64,000 nt of DNA from Gammaproteobacteria bacterium (lineage in GTDB: Bacteria > Pseudomonadota > Gammaproteobacteria > UBA4575), in contig JAPONM010000025.1 in assembly GCA_026713925.1 (NCBI GenBank), forward strand, positions 124,001 through 188,000, written 5' to 3'. The notes under the pieces were generated by a model that was not told the DNA's origin, made no database searches, and was given only the letters and a program-made list of their open reading frames with translations. This document shows, piece by piece, positions 53,828 through 62,416 of the stretch (positions are counted from its first letter, which is position 1; each line of letters begins with the position of its first letter). A program made the position numbers and the translations under genes.

Positions 53828-54727
53828 TTAAGTATTTGATTCTTTTATTATATTATGCAAATAAAACTTATACTTCCCAAGTTCACCACCATAATTTCCA
53901 GCCGTGATCATCATGACCCCTTTTCCTGCAGCAGCATGCATACCACGGCGCATTGCCTCTTTCACCGCTTCCTCATTCAATCCATCAGCGACAATTTCAT
54001 AAACAGCTTCCACATTTTCCGGAAGAACTCCCTTGCTGGAAATCGAGCCCAAGGTTGGGCAATAAGCATCATTGGTAGATGCAATCATGGACTTGTACCG
54101 GGCACCTATTTTGCTTCCGGAACCTACCACGCCTTGTGGAAATGGCAGAAATACACCAGCAACTTCGCGCATCGCATTGCTTGCAGCAGTGGCTGCCTGT
54201 AATGCAGTATATTTGTTTGTGCCAAGAATAATCAGGTTCCCGCCCCCCACAGCTGGCTGTATCCCAAATGTATCCTCTATCAGAAACTCTCCCTCCATAA
54301 CAGGAATGCGCCAGATTCTACGGCCACCAATGACCTTACTGATCTGGTAACCATCACCAAAGAAACGTAATTTACCACCTACTGAAACAGTTTTTTCAGA
54401 CTCCAGTCCGTTATATGCTGCGGTTGTGGGACAGGTCATTACACATTGGCCAATCCTGTCAATGAGCTGACCAGCAATAGTCTTACTACTCATTGTAAAC
54501 AGCAATACGCTGACTCCAGGACGATGATCAGGCGTGTCTTCTTTACGAATCTCACACTCTACAGCCGCCTCAAGCTTGCAACGAATAACTGAAGTAGCAA
54601 AACCTGTCATAGATGCTGCAGCTGCACGTGCCCACTGTTTGGTATCTGCAGTAATGACTACACGGGCACCCCACATTTTAAAGGCTTCAGCAAATGTATC
54701 GACAATTTCCGTTTTTTGAATCTTCAT
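53828..54727 (-). CDS. fhcD: Formylmethanofuran--H4MPT formyltransferase
   Basis: Moves the formyl group between H4MPT and methanofuran/methylofuran. The 299-residue protein opens with IVDTFAEAFKMWGARVVITA and has CPTTAAYNGL, GGKLRFFGDGYQISK, RRIWRIPVMEGEFLIEDTFG, GVVGSGSKIGARYKSMIAST and TAGNYGGELGKYKFYLH, all typical of Ftr/FhcD. Its start overlaps the stop of fhcA by four bases (ATGA). In bacteria this subunit is part of the Fhc complex, so that methylofuran can swing between sites. Confidence 0.95.
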   Translation of the reverse strand: MKIQKTEIVDTFAEAFKMWGARVVITADTKQWARAAAASMTGFATSVIRCKLEAAVECEIRKEDTPDHRPGVSVLLFTMSSKTIAGQLIDRIGQCVMTCPTTAAYNGLESEKTVSVGGKLRFFGDGYQISKVIGGRRIWRIPVMEGEFLIEDTFGIQPAVGGGNLIILGTNKYTALQAATAASNAMREVAGVFLPFPQGVVGSGSKIGARYKSMIASTNDAYCPTLGSISSKGVLPENVEAVYEIVADGLNEEAVKEAMRRGMHAAAGKGVMMITAGNYGGELGKYKFYLHNIIKESNT

Positions 54728-56370
54728 GATTTTGGATGAGTCGGAATCTCTTCATGATCATGCAGGTAATCATCACTGATCGCATAATTACTAAACCTGA
54801 CTGAGTAATAGTCCTCAAAAAACGGCTCTATCTCTGCTGCAATTTCTTCATTATATCCCGGTTTTGAATGTAGGATTTTACCCTTGTGATCGGTGGCAAA
54901 TTCATGGTCATTGATGACAGTGATTCCGTCTTTAATTACGTAACGGGGTGCATTGAACATTTTCTCCTTATCATCTTCTTCCGTGTAGACGGTTATATCT
55001 GCATCTGCACCTACTCCAAGATGACCTTTATTCATCAAACCCAATGCTCTAGCCGGCCCGGCACGCGTAATGATTGCAATCTCGTTCAATGTGTACTCAC
55101 GGTCGAGCTCAAGCAGTACGGTCTTATCAACTGCTTTTTGGTTCAGGTGTTTTAATGCCTCTTTTCGATATGCACTATCCATCAACAGTTTGATTAATTT
55201 CGGATAGTTCATGAAAGAGCCACCATTGGGGTGATCTGTAGACAGCAGTACTCGCCACGGATCCTTGGACATCAAAAATAACTCTAGCCCCATTGCCCAT
55301 TGCAAAGTGTGTGTGTAGATACTTTCCTGATAGGAAAATGGGATGATCCCGCAACCACTTTCACACTCCGTGTCTGCATTTACCCACTTATCAAACTTAA
55401 CGTTGCGTAGCATCCAAGCCAGTGGAGCATCTGCAGTCATTGCTGTCGCTTTACCAAACATGACCTGACCCACATCAGCTGTAATATTTTCATGATCATT
55501 AATGTAATCAATGATCTCTCTGGCACCAGATACAGGATTTTTATTCAGTTCACCGCCAAAACTGTGAAACTGGATGTGAGCCATATGGACACGTCGACCC
55601 TGTGCGGCTTTCATAGTGTCCAGCGTCGTACTGATATTCCCGCTGTGACCCAGATTGTTACAGTGGATATGGGGAGGGTGAGGCAACCCCAATTCGTGTG
55701 CAGCCTCAATAAAACTTTCCATGACATGGACAGGTGTGATGTCGTAATGATCAATACTCTCATTCACATCCGTGATATTTGCATTTTTCCGACCTTTCCA
55801 GAGTTCGTCACTCCCGGTATTCACCAGTTTGACCGTGTATGCATGAACCGAGTTAACCCACCATGCAATTGCCTCCTTGAATTCATTTTTTCGCCCCTCT
55901 TTTAATAGCTTGTACAAGAATGCATTATTGCCTAGTAATACATAAAAGCCTTTGTCAATCACCGGGGTGTCATCAAGTTCTTCAAGTACATGTCTTGCAG
56001 TAATCGGAGGAACTGCTGCCTCCATAGCCGTGGTATAGCCCATAGTGGCGTAACGATAACCTGTTGCAAAAGTCGAAGGTACAATACCACCTGTCCCAGA
56101 ACGGGTAACTGCAGTTTTGGGATGAACATCCAGGCGATGATCTTCTGGCATCAATTTACGGGCAAGGTTCACTTTAGGTCCTGCAATGTGGCAATGAATA
56201 TCGATTGCCCCTGGCATCACTACCATTCCATGTGCATCAATCTTGGTTACAGATTTTGATACGGAATCTACGATCTTTCCATCCCTGACACAAATATCCT
56301 GTACATCTCCATTGATATGATTGGCAGGATCGTATACACGACCGTTCACGATTTTCAATTCAGATGGCAT
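54724..56370 (-). CDS. fhcA: Formylmethanofuran dehydrogenase/Fhc subunit A (amidohydrolase)
   Basis: Zinc amidohydrolase that hydrolyses formyl-methanofuran to formate. The metal ligands are in AIDIHCHIAGPKVN (His-x-His, 59/61), YTVKLVNTG (carboxylated Lys), HIHCNNLGHSGN and STDHPNGG (catalytic Asp). The DAPLAWMLRNVKF segment is also family-typical. About 548 residues from the ATG at 56370, where the text begins MPSELKIVNGRVYDP; a TTG at 56421 would add 17 residues not resembling the family. In archaeal Fwd the formate then passes through a tunnel to the Mo/W site of subunit B. Confidence 0.93.
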   Translation of the reverse strand: MPSELKIVNGRVYDPANHINGDVQDICVRDGKIVDSVSKSVTKIDAHGMVVMPGAIDIHCHIAGPKVNLARKLMPEDHRLDVHPKTAVTRSGTGGIVPSTFATGYRYATMGYTTAMEAAVPPITARHVLEELDDTPVIDKGFYVLLGNNAFLYKLLKEGRKNEFKEAIAWWVNSVHAYTVKLVNTGSDELWKGRKNANITDVNESIDHYDITPVHVMESFIEAAHELGLPHPPHIHCNNLGHSGNISTTLDTMKAAQGRRVHMAHIQFHSFGGELNKNPVSGAREIIDYINDHENITADVGQVMFGKATAMTADAPLAWMLRNVKFDKWVNADTECESGCGIIPFSYQESIYTHTLQWAMGLELFLMSKDPWRVLLSTDHPNGGSFMNYPKLIKLLMDSAYRKEALKHLNQKAVDKTVLLELDREYTLNEIAIITRAGPARALGLMNKGHLGVGADADITVYTEEDDKEKMFNAPRYVIKDGITVINDHEFATDHKGKILHSKPGYNEEIAAEIEPFFEDYYSVRFSNYAISDDYLHDHEEIPTHPKS

Positions 56371-56434
56371 ATTCGGCAATCTCGATATATAACCACCGCC
56401 ACCTGGTTTGATGGTCGGCAAGTAATTATTAATT

Positions 56435-57793
56435 TTAAAATGCTGTCCTTGCTTTACTTCCTGTCAGCAGTCGCTTTACCCGTTGACGTATTCCTTCCAG
56501 TACTTCCTGGTCTGTCGGGAATGGTGAGTCAAATGCAGGGCGTAAGGAAATTGGCACGTCATCCATTCTGTATACCGTGCCACCTGTGTTGATCCCATAA
56601 GTCGCTACTGCAAAGCGGACTTTGGAGATCTTGGTCGTATGTGTTTCCTTTGTGTCCATGGTAATGACCGGAATCTTCGCTAAATGCTCGATGGCCCTTC
56701 TAGAAAAGTTTGACGCAGGGTCTGATGCAATAATCATTGCAGCATCCGTTTCACCTCTGGCGAGCACATCACTTGTTGTAAATTCACCCGGATTGAATCT
56801 TGGATATCCACGATTAAAGTTGACACCAAATGGATAACCTGTCTGCCAAGAGACAACATTGTCTGCTCCGGTTACATTGCCATGTCCACGCACAGGCTTA
56901 GCAACAAAGTGTGTAAATTCATTAAGGTCGGCTGCCAAAGAATAAACTGCACCAGAATTGAAGTGGCGACCACGAGTCATTGTCAAGCCCATACCCAAAA
57001 ACAAAACTCCATATTGGCAATTTTTCATTCGGTAGACCAGATCATCGAGCATTTCTCGAGAAACACCCGTTTGCTCCTCAATGTCTTTGCTGATTCTTTT
57101 TCCTTTGACAAGTGCACGCAATGCCCATAGCACCTCAAAATCCTTCCCAGGCTTTACTTGCACAAATATATCAGCCACCGGTGTGCTGGACGTTTTACGC
57201 ACATCCACTAAAACGACAGTACGATCTTTTTTCCCATTAGGGATATACATCCCTTTTGGAGTTACCGCATAGCGTGTGAAATGTCTAGGATGTGATTCTG
57301 CAGGATTGCCACCCCAGTAAATAACCAGGTCAGCCCGATTTCGAATTTCGCCAAGCGTAGCAGTACTTTCTCCTACACCCTGAAAGGCCATACCTGACGG
57401 ACCATGACACACCGAGGTAGTGGTATCGACATTGCCATTTATAGTATCCATGATATCGACGGCTACGCGCTGTGCCTCACAGGTACAGTCACTGAGCCCA
57501 TAAGTGATCGGAAACTTAGCATCCACTAAAATTTGGGCGGCAGTATCCATGCCTTCTTCGAGAGTTGCCTCCTTGCCATCAATCAGTACTACTGGACGAT
57601 CTTCCAGAACGTGTTCATAAAACCATGCACGTCCCAATACACATGCATTCTTGGCTTTGGTGATACGATGTTCATCAAGGTCAACTGTAAGCTCCATATC
57701 ATCACAGACACAGCCACAAAAAGTGCAGGTTGCATCTTTTACGATCTTAATGTTCTTTTTTTCTTTAGGCTTTGACTGAATAACTTCTGGCAT
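56435..57793 (-). CDS. fwdB: Formylmethanofuran dehydrogenase subunit B, redox-type
   Basis: A 452-residue molybdopterin-dependent catalytic subunit. It keeps the [4Fe-4S] ligands C23, C26, C30 (CTFCGCVCDD) and C51 (KNACVLGRAW), and the Mo/W-ligand cysteine C129 in TSVCHGPSGMAFQGVG. VIYWGGNPAESHPRH, VVLVDVRKTSSTPVADIF, LFLGMGLTMTRGRH, RGHGNVTGADNVVSWQTGYP and MIIASDPASNF follow the archaeal FwdB/FmdB pattern along its whole length. In Methylobacterium FhcB the FeS and pterin sites are reported absent. The protein here therefore looks able to interconvert formate/CO2 rather than only scaffold the complex. Confidence 0.9.
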   Translation of the reverse strand: MPEVIQSKPKEKKNIKIVKDATCTFCGCVCDDMELTVDLDEHRITKAKNACVLGRAWFYEHVLEDRPVVLIDGKEATLEEGMDTAAQILVDAKFPITYGLSDCTCEAQRVAVDIMDTINGNVDTTTSVCHGPSGMAFQGVGESTATLGEIRNRADLVIYWGGNPAESHPRHFTRYAVTPKGMYIPNGKKDRTVVLVDVRKTSSTPVADIFVQVKPGKDFEVLWALRALVKGKRISKDIEEQTGVSREMLDDLVYRMKNCQYGVLFLGMGLTMTRGRHFNSGAVYSLAADLNEFTHFVAKPVRGHGNVTGADNVVSWQTGYPFGVNFNRGYPRFNPGEFTTSDVLARGETDAAMIIASDPASNFSRRAIEHLAKIPVITMDTKETHTTKISKVRFAVATYGINTGGTVYRMDDVPISLRPAFDSPFPTDQEVLEGIRQRVKRLLTGSKARTAF

Positions 57794-57825
57794 GGTTTTT
57801 TCCTAACATAAGCTTTTGATCAGTT

Positions 57826-58164
57826 TTATACTTTAGTAACTATGACTTCCATATGCTTTGACATGGGCATACCAGAAGCTGCCGTATCAGACGCCATCAA
57901 CTGACTGGATGATGGTCCATAGGGAATAAAAATCATCCCCGCCGGTAAATCTTCCTTCTTCTTGCTTTTACATGTCACAACAGCCTGCCCAACATCTGAT
58001 TTCAACTGAATCTTGTCGCCATTGACCAGTTTCATCCTTTGCATGTCGCTTTCGTTCATCTCTGCCGTCGTGGTCACCGTCAGATATTCATCTTTGAGCT
58101 TGCCCTTATTCAGTGAAGTGCCCTGTTTTTGGGATCGTCCTGGCACAAGTATCATCGTTTCCAC
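57826..58164 (-). CDS. fwdD: Formylmethanofuran dehydrogenase subunit D (molybdopterin-binding)
   Basis: A 112-residue protein matching the small molybdopterin-dinucleotide-binding subunit of Fwd/Fmd: LVPGRSQKQGTSLNKGKLKDEYL, then SDMQRMKLVNGDKIQLKSDVG, AGMIFIPYGPSSSQLM and DTAASGMPMSKHMEV. The start is GTG (58164) or the ATG three codons later; AAGGA lies about 11 bases upstream. First gene of the D-B-A-ftr-C operon, 32 bp before fwdB. This subunit has no purpose in a purely hydrolytic Fhc complex, so its presence supports a metal-containing enzyme. Confidence 0.87.
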   Translation of the reverse strand: METMILVPGRSQKQGTSLNKGKLKDEYLTVTTTAEMNESDMQRMKLVNGDKIQLKSDVGQAVVTCKSKKKEDLPAGMIFIPYGPSSSQLMASDTAASGMPMSKHMEVIVTKV

Positions 58165-59095
58165 TGCTTACGCTTCCTTAAAATAATATAGCTACGTTTG
58201 GTTTAAGCGAGAGAAAATGGAGAAGCAGCCTAGATCTACTAACTTACAACTGCCTAATGTCCACCAAATCCTTCCTTGGGTGGTAGTGTGTACTAACTCT
58301 TCAAGTGTCAAATATTAGCATATCTTACTGTAATTCGCGGGAATATACCTCCTTCGTCTCATCTGCTCTGCCTACTCCTGACATCATAAATGTACTCTTA
58401 ACAGAGAGCTATAGCATCCAGTCATTTATTGATTCATCGGAAACAAATGTGTTTCACGCAACCCAGCTAACATGGCTTATCGCTTTGCTACTACCTTGGC
58501 TAATCCCACCGTCGTCATTCAGCATCGGCAAATAGGCTTTCCCGGTAGGACATACTCCCTGAAATTGCCAAGCTGACCAGCGTTTCACCTTCAAACGATA
58601 CATCAGTGATCAAAAAAACCGACAACCTTTTCCTGGCCGTTTATATTGGCAAAGGGACCTGATTCTTACATATCCAGAAAGAAAATGTCCCCATCAGCTC
58701 TTACATGAAAACTTTCCATCACAGTACCTATCGAGGCAGCACTTGCCAGAAGACAGAACAAAAGAATTTCGGGCAAACCCACGAATACAACTGTGCAAGA
58801 ACTCAGAAAATCCAAACCTATCAGGCTCATGATAATTTCCGACTTCCAGTGGTATTTGGTGGGTGTCCAGGCTCACACATTTCTACCGCAGCTTCAAACC
58901 AAGTTCGGAACAAATGTTTCTCTAAATTGTGCTCAACGATTTTGAAATTCAAGTGAAAAGTGTGCCATCGAACTGACTTGAAATACACAACCACTCCCAT
59001 AAAATCTGGTACTATGCCTGCTGAAAGTAACAGACTCGAGCAGACAGCAAGCTGCAACTTGCCAGAGCCAGATTATCAATTAGGAGAATTCTACT
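58165..59095. other. 931-bp spacer without a recognisable gene
   Basis: Divergent region between fwdD (minus) and the DUF4242 gene (plus). Several short frames exist on both strands, but none has a good start, ribosome binding site or family motif. One plus-strand stretch (about 58712-58950) stays open for roughly 80 codons and could be a gene fragment: it includes KPIRLMIISDFQWYLVGVQA, but lacks a start codon with a ribosome binding site. No tRNA, hairpin terminator or repeat was found. It probably holds the promoters for both flanking units plus decayed sequence. Confidence 0.5.
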
Positions 59096-59368
59096 ATGCC
59101 AAAATATATGATTGAACGTGAAATCCCCGGAGCTGGTGACCTACAGGCTGATGATCTAAAGGGAATTTCCCAAAAATCATGCAACATCTTAAAAGAAATG
59201 GGTCCCCAGATTCAGTGGATAGAAAGCTTTGTAACAGACGACAAGATCTATTGTACTTACATAGCACCAAATGAAGACGAAATCCGAAAGCATGCAGAAG
59301 AAGGTGGATTTCCAGCCAACAAGATTGTAGAAATCAAAACGGTTATAAGCCCCGCTACAGCAGAATAA
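59096..59368 (+). CDS. DUF4242 family protein (nickel-binding-like)
   Basis: A 90-residue single-domain protein: PKYMIEREIPGAGDLQADDL, then WIESFVTDDKIYCTYIAPNE and IRKHAEEGGFPANKIVEIK. This is the DUF4242 ferredoxin-like fold, one member of which (Streptomyces SCO4226) binds nickel. AGGAG lies nine bases before the ATG. It is the only plus-strand gene between the C1 and methanethiol regions; its role is unknown. Confidence 0.85.
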   Translation: MPKYMIEREIPGAGDLQADDLKGISQKSCNILKEMGPQIQWIESFVTDDKIYCTYIAPNEDEIRKHAEEGGFPANKIVEIKTVISPATAE

Positions 59369-59406
59369 CGCGCATTCCAAGTTAACAATCTAATCAGTAT
59401 TTCTGT

Positions 59407-59428
59407 CAGCCTCTGTTCAGAAAGGCTG
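59407..59428. terminator. Weak hairpin between convergent DUF4242 and tlpA-like genes
   Basis: CAGCCT (59407-59412) pairs with AGGCTG (59423-59428), with further CTG/CAG pairing in the loop. It lies between two convergent genes and could serve both, but no T-run follows, so the assignment is tentative. Confidence 0.3.
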
Positions 59429-59442
59429 ATGGAAGTACTTGA

Positions 59443-60072
59443 TTATCCGGGCTTTGAGAAAAACTGGCCCAGCGTGCTTTCATACAGCCAGCCAAAGGAT
59501 TTCTTAAACTGCTCAAGAAGAGATTCTGAGGGTGTTTGCGGCTTAACCTTCACCATTTGCGGATGGCCGGATAGTAAGCCTATTAAAAACTTTGTCATTG
59601 CAGGTGAATCCCACTTGCGCTCCCCTACTGCCTTATAGATAAGCCTGCCCTCTGGATTTACCAAGAATGTCGTAGGCAAACCCAGTACCCCCCAGTTTGC
59701 AAGACCCATATCCTGGTCAATCAGAATCGTAAATTCGACTGGCACTTGATCTAAAAACTTTTCCACACTACTCAGGCTTGGCCCTACATGTATGCCAATC
59801 ACTTCAAGACCGTTACTGCGCATCCTGCTGTGCAAATTATCTAGGGCCGGCATCTCGTTTCTACAGGGCGCACACCATGTAGCCCAAAAGTTAAGCAATA
59901 CAAATTTTCCCTGGAAATCATTCAGACTGATACTTGCCCCGTTTACAGCATCCAGCCTGAAACCTTCTGCCTCAGGCTTGCCTGCTATCGGCTCCATGGG
60001 TGCTCGAGCCAATACCCCGTAAGCAAACAAATACATAAACAAAAACAGACACCAACCCAGTATTTTAATCAT
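59443..60072 (-). CDS. TlpA/ResA-type periplasmic thioredoxin
   Basis: A 209-residue exported thioredoxin-like protein. It has a signal peptide (hydrophobic ~4-22, ARA near 22-24), the active site NFWATWCAPCRNEMPAL with C67 and C70, and the cis-Pro loop VLGLPTTFLVNPEGRL. A longer C-terminal tail (~175-209) is unusual. Such proteins reduce cysteines in apocytochromes or copper-site proteins. It lies on the same strand 224 bp downstream of the MauG/SCO/SBP56 operon and could help mature those proteins. Confidence 0.87.
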   Translation of the reverse strand: MIKILGWCLFLFMYLFAYGVLARAPMEPIAGKPEAEGFRLDAVNGASISLNDFQGKFVLLNFWATWCAPCRNEMPALDNLHSRMRSNGLEVIGIHVGPSLSSVEKFLDQVPVEFTILIDQDMGLANWGVLGLPTTFLVNPEGRLIYKAVGERKWDSPAMTKFLIGLLSGHPQMVKVKPQTPSESLLEQFKKSFGWLYESTLGQFFSKPG

Positions 60073-60296
60073 TGTTAGGTTATCTTACTTGCATATGCAC
60101 TGATAAAACGTTGCTAAAAACTGACTCACAATGAATCTGCTTTCACATTTTCATGAATTTCCTTTACTTCCTGTACTCCGACATGACACGCATCGTAAGG
60201 CATACTGAAAACCAGTTGTATGAATTCTTCAACAAAATATTTGCATGGAAATCATCGCTGGTCCAAGACATCCTGCCAATCTTTGGCTCGTGCGCA

Positions 60297-61646
60297 TTAA
60301 AATTCTAGCTTATTCTCGTGAGCCCAATTGGGGTCGTCAGCACTGATATCACCTATAGGCGCAGCAAATGCATCTTCTACCAAAATACTGACGTTACCAC
60401 CAGTTAGAGACTTCAAGAAAGCAGCCAGATCATCGATCTCAGTATCAGTCAGGTTCAGCGGCCGTATCAGGGGACTGAGTAATTCGTTGGGTATTCCGCC
60501 CTGATTATAAAATTCAATGACGTCACGCAAGGTCAACAGAGAGCCATTATGCATGTATGGAGCTGTCAATGCGACATTCCGTAAAGAGGGTGTGCGGTAT
60601 TTCCATCGGTCATTCGGATCTTCTGTAACTTCATACAAGCCTAGATCATTTTCTCTGGGTCTTGAAACAGACTTGATGACACTTGTGTCCAGTTCCGTAT
60701 ACACACCAGGTGCCAGCTGCACCCTTGTGGTTTCAGGCTCTACACCCATCGAGTCCTCAAAACCCACCCCTGTATTATGTAGCTGGTCGTCACTGAACAA
60801 AGCAAATCCTTCTTGAATCTGATGACAGACACTGCAGGAACCCTTGCCTGCAAACACCTTGAATCCACGCTTGACCTGTTCGCTGACTGCATCTTCGTCT
60901 TTGCCGTAATACCAAAGATCAAAGGGCGAATTAGCTGCATTCAAGGTTCGCTGGTAGCTAGCAAGTGCCATGCCGATCGTTTCCATGGTCGGACCTCGAC
61001 CTTCAAAAGCTCCTTCAAACAAATTGTCATATTCGCGGATAGCCATGATTTTGTTAATGACATAACCAATGGATGGATTAGCCATCTCATTTCGTGCCAA
61101 CAACGGAGACCAGACCTGTTGCTCCAGAGTAGATTCACGCCCATCATGAAAAATCTTTTCCAAATATGCAGAATTAAAAACGGTAGGCGTATTACGTTTT
61201 ACAGTACGCCCTTCAACGCCAACGGCAGTCTTAATTTCATTGTTGGCAAATCCTTGCTCAGGGATATGGCATATAGCACAAGAAAATGTGTCATTGATTG
61301 ACAGGCGACGGTCAAAAAAAAGCTTTCTTCCTAGCTGTATCTTCTTGGTAGTAACAGGATTATCGGCTGGAACAGGAACAGGAGGTAACCCTAACGGGGG
61401 GCTACTGACAAAATCGATCAGTCTAGCTTCCTTTCCTATGCGCTGTTGTAAATCCAAAGAATTCGTTTGGTAATCAGCAGACTCATAACCCTCCTTGTTA
61501 TCTCCCGGGCCAAACACTGCATGGTTCGTGCTCTCAGCCAAGTCTGCAGTGAAACCCCTTAAGGCATACAGTACAAGAGCCAAGATGATAGCACTGAAAA
61601 TAATCGGGACTTTTATATTCTTAATTGATCTATTTATGAAATGCAT
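60297..61646 (-). CDS. MauG/cytochrome c peroxidase-like dihaem protein
   Basis: A 449-residue exported protein of the CcpA/MauG family. It has an N-terminal membrane helix or signal anchor (~14-33) and two haem motifs, CAICH (123-127) and CSVCH (271-275). LGRKLFFDRRLSINDTFSC, RNTPTVFNSAYLEKIFHDGR, MALASYQRTLNA and PSLRNVALTAPYMHNGSLLTLRDVIEFY are family signatures. Known mtoX (methanethiol oxidase) loci carry a mauG gene next to SCO and SBP56, as here. It may perform oxidative maturation of SBP56, which is inference. Its ATG overlaps the SCO stop (TAATG). Confidence 0.9.
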   Translation of the reverse strand: MHFINRSIKNIKVPIIFSAIILALVLYALRGFTADLAESTNHAVFGPGDNKEGYESADYQTNSLDLQQRIGKEARLIDFVSSPPLGLPPVPVPADNPVTTKKIQLGRKLFFDRRLSINDTFSCAICHIPEQGFANNEIKTAVGVEGRTVKRNTPTVFNSAYLEKIFHDGRESTLEQQVWSPLLARNEMANPSIGYVINKIMAIREYDNLFEGAFEGRGPTMETIGMALASYQRTLNAANSPFDLWYYGKDEDAVSEQVKRGFKVFAGKGSCSVCHQIQEGFALFSDDQLHNTGVGFEDSMGVEPETTRVQLAPGVYTELDTSVIKSVSRPRENDLGLYEVTEDPNDRWKYRTPSLRNVALTAPYMHNGSLLTLRDVIEFYNQGGIPNELLSPLIRPLNLTDTEIDDLAAFLKSLTGGNVSILVEDAFAAPIGDISADDPNWAHENKLEF

Positions 61647-62392
61647 TATGAATCTATTCGGCCAGGCAATACTCCTTCCTCAATAAGAAGTGTTTTAATG
61701 TCGACAGTGACCAATTGATCATGTAAAAACGAAACACTGTATTCCTGTCGAATATTTTTCGACCTGTCAATCAGGAAGGCACGCAAAACATGCGCCATAG
61801 TCCCCTTGTATTTCCCGCTTTCATCATACTCCTTGATCACCATCTGCCCGTATTGCCTGATAATCGGCCCTAACGTCTCCTCGGAAGCAGTGGTTAAAAA
61901 TAACCATTGCGGGTCTCCATCCTCAAACCCTTCGCCATACAGTCTCATGACTTCAGGAGTATCGTGTTCAGGATCAAAGCTTACACTGATCAACCGGATT
62001 GTTTTCGCAAGCTCCGGGTCATCCTTGAAACGTTCCTTGACTTTATAGAATACAGCAGTCGCCAATGGACAGCCGTTGAAATCTGTGCAACTGCTATAGA
62101 TGAATGTGAGAAGTACGATTTTGTCTCCCATCAACTCACCTAGCTCCAGTTCTTTTCCATCCGGGCCCAAAACAGACCCACCTCCTGCAACGCCTACCCT
62201 CGGCAGAGCATATGACCCCGGCTTAGGCACTTCATAGGGTAAACTGGCCTTCCAGCCATCTGCCATGATTCTGACTTCTGCACGCGCTGCATGTGAACCC
62301 GAGAGATATGAATCGCGATCAGTATCGCGGTCACAGCCGGGTCCAGCTAGCAGGACACCGCACAACACCAAACCTGTGAAAAATTTTTTCAT
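61646..62392 (-). CDS. SCO1/SenC/PrrC family copper chaperone
   Basis: A 248-residue thioredoxin-fold protein with an N-terminal export signal (FFTGLVLCGVLLAGPGC; possibly lipid-anchored at C20, though the lipobox is not canonical). The copper-site cysteines are C102 and C108 in SSCTDFNGCPLATAV, a C-x5-C spacing instead of the usual C-x3-C. The third ligand is likely H201 in MAHVLRAFLID. VSFDPEHDTPEVMRLYG is the typical SCO strand. It probably delivers copper to the SBP56-type methanethiol oxidase encoded just upstream. Confidence 0.88.
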   Translation of the reverse strand: MKKFFTGLVLCGVLLAGPGCDRDTDRDSYLSGSHAARAEVRIMADGWKASLPYEVPKPGSYALPRVGVAGGGSVLGPDGKELELGELMGDKIVLLTFIYSSCTDFNGCPLATAVFYKVKERFKDDPELAKTIRLISVSFDPEHDTPEVMRLYGEGFEDGDPQWLFLTTASEETLGPIIRQYGQMVIKEYDESGKYKGTMAHVLRAFLIDRSKNIRQEYSVSFLHDQLVTVDIKTLLIEEGVLPGRIDS

Positions 62393-62416
62393 CTACAACA
62401 ACTACTCCAGAAACGA

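Noticed and set aside
56435-57793. fwdB as a formate dehydrogenase or other molybdopterin oxidoreductase
   Set aside because: Length (452), whole-length similarity to archaeal FwdB and flanking D, A, ftr and C genes fit only the formylmethanofuran enzyme.
58305-58535. Open frame of 76 codons on the plus strand upstream of the DUF4242 gene
   Set aside because: No ribosome binding site, no motif and unusual amino acid make-up; treated as non-coding.
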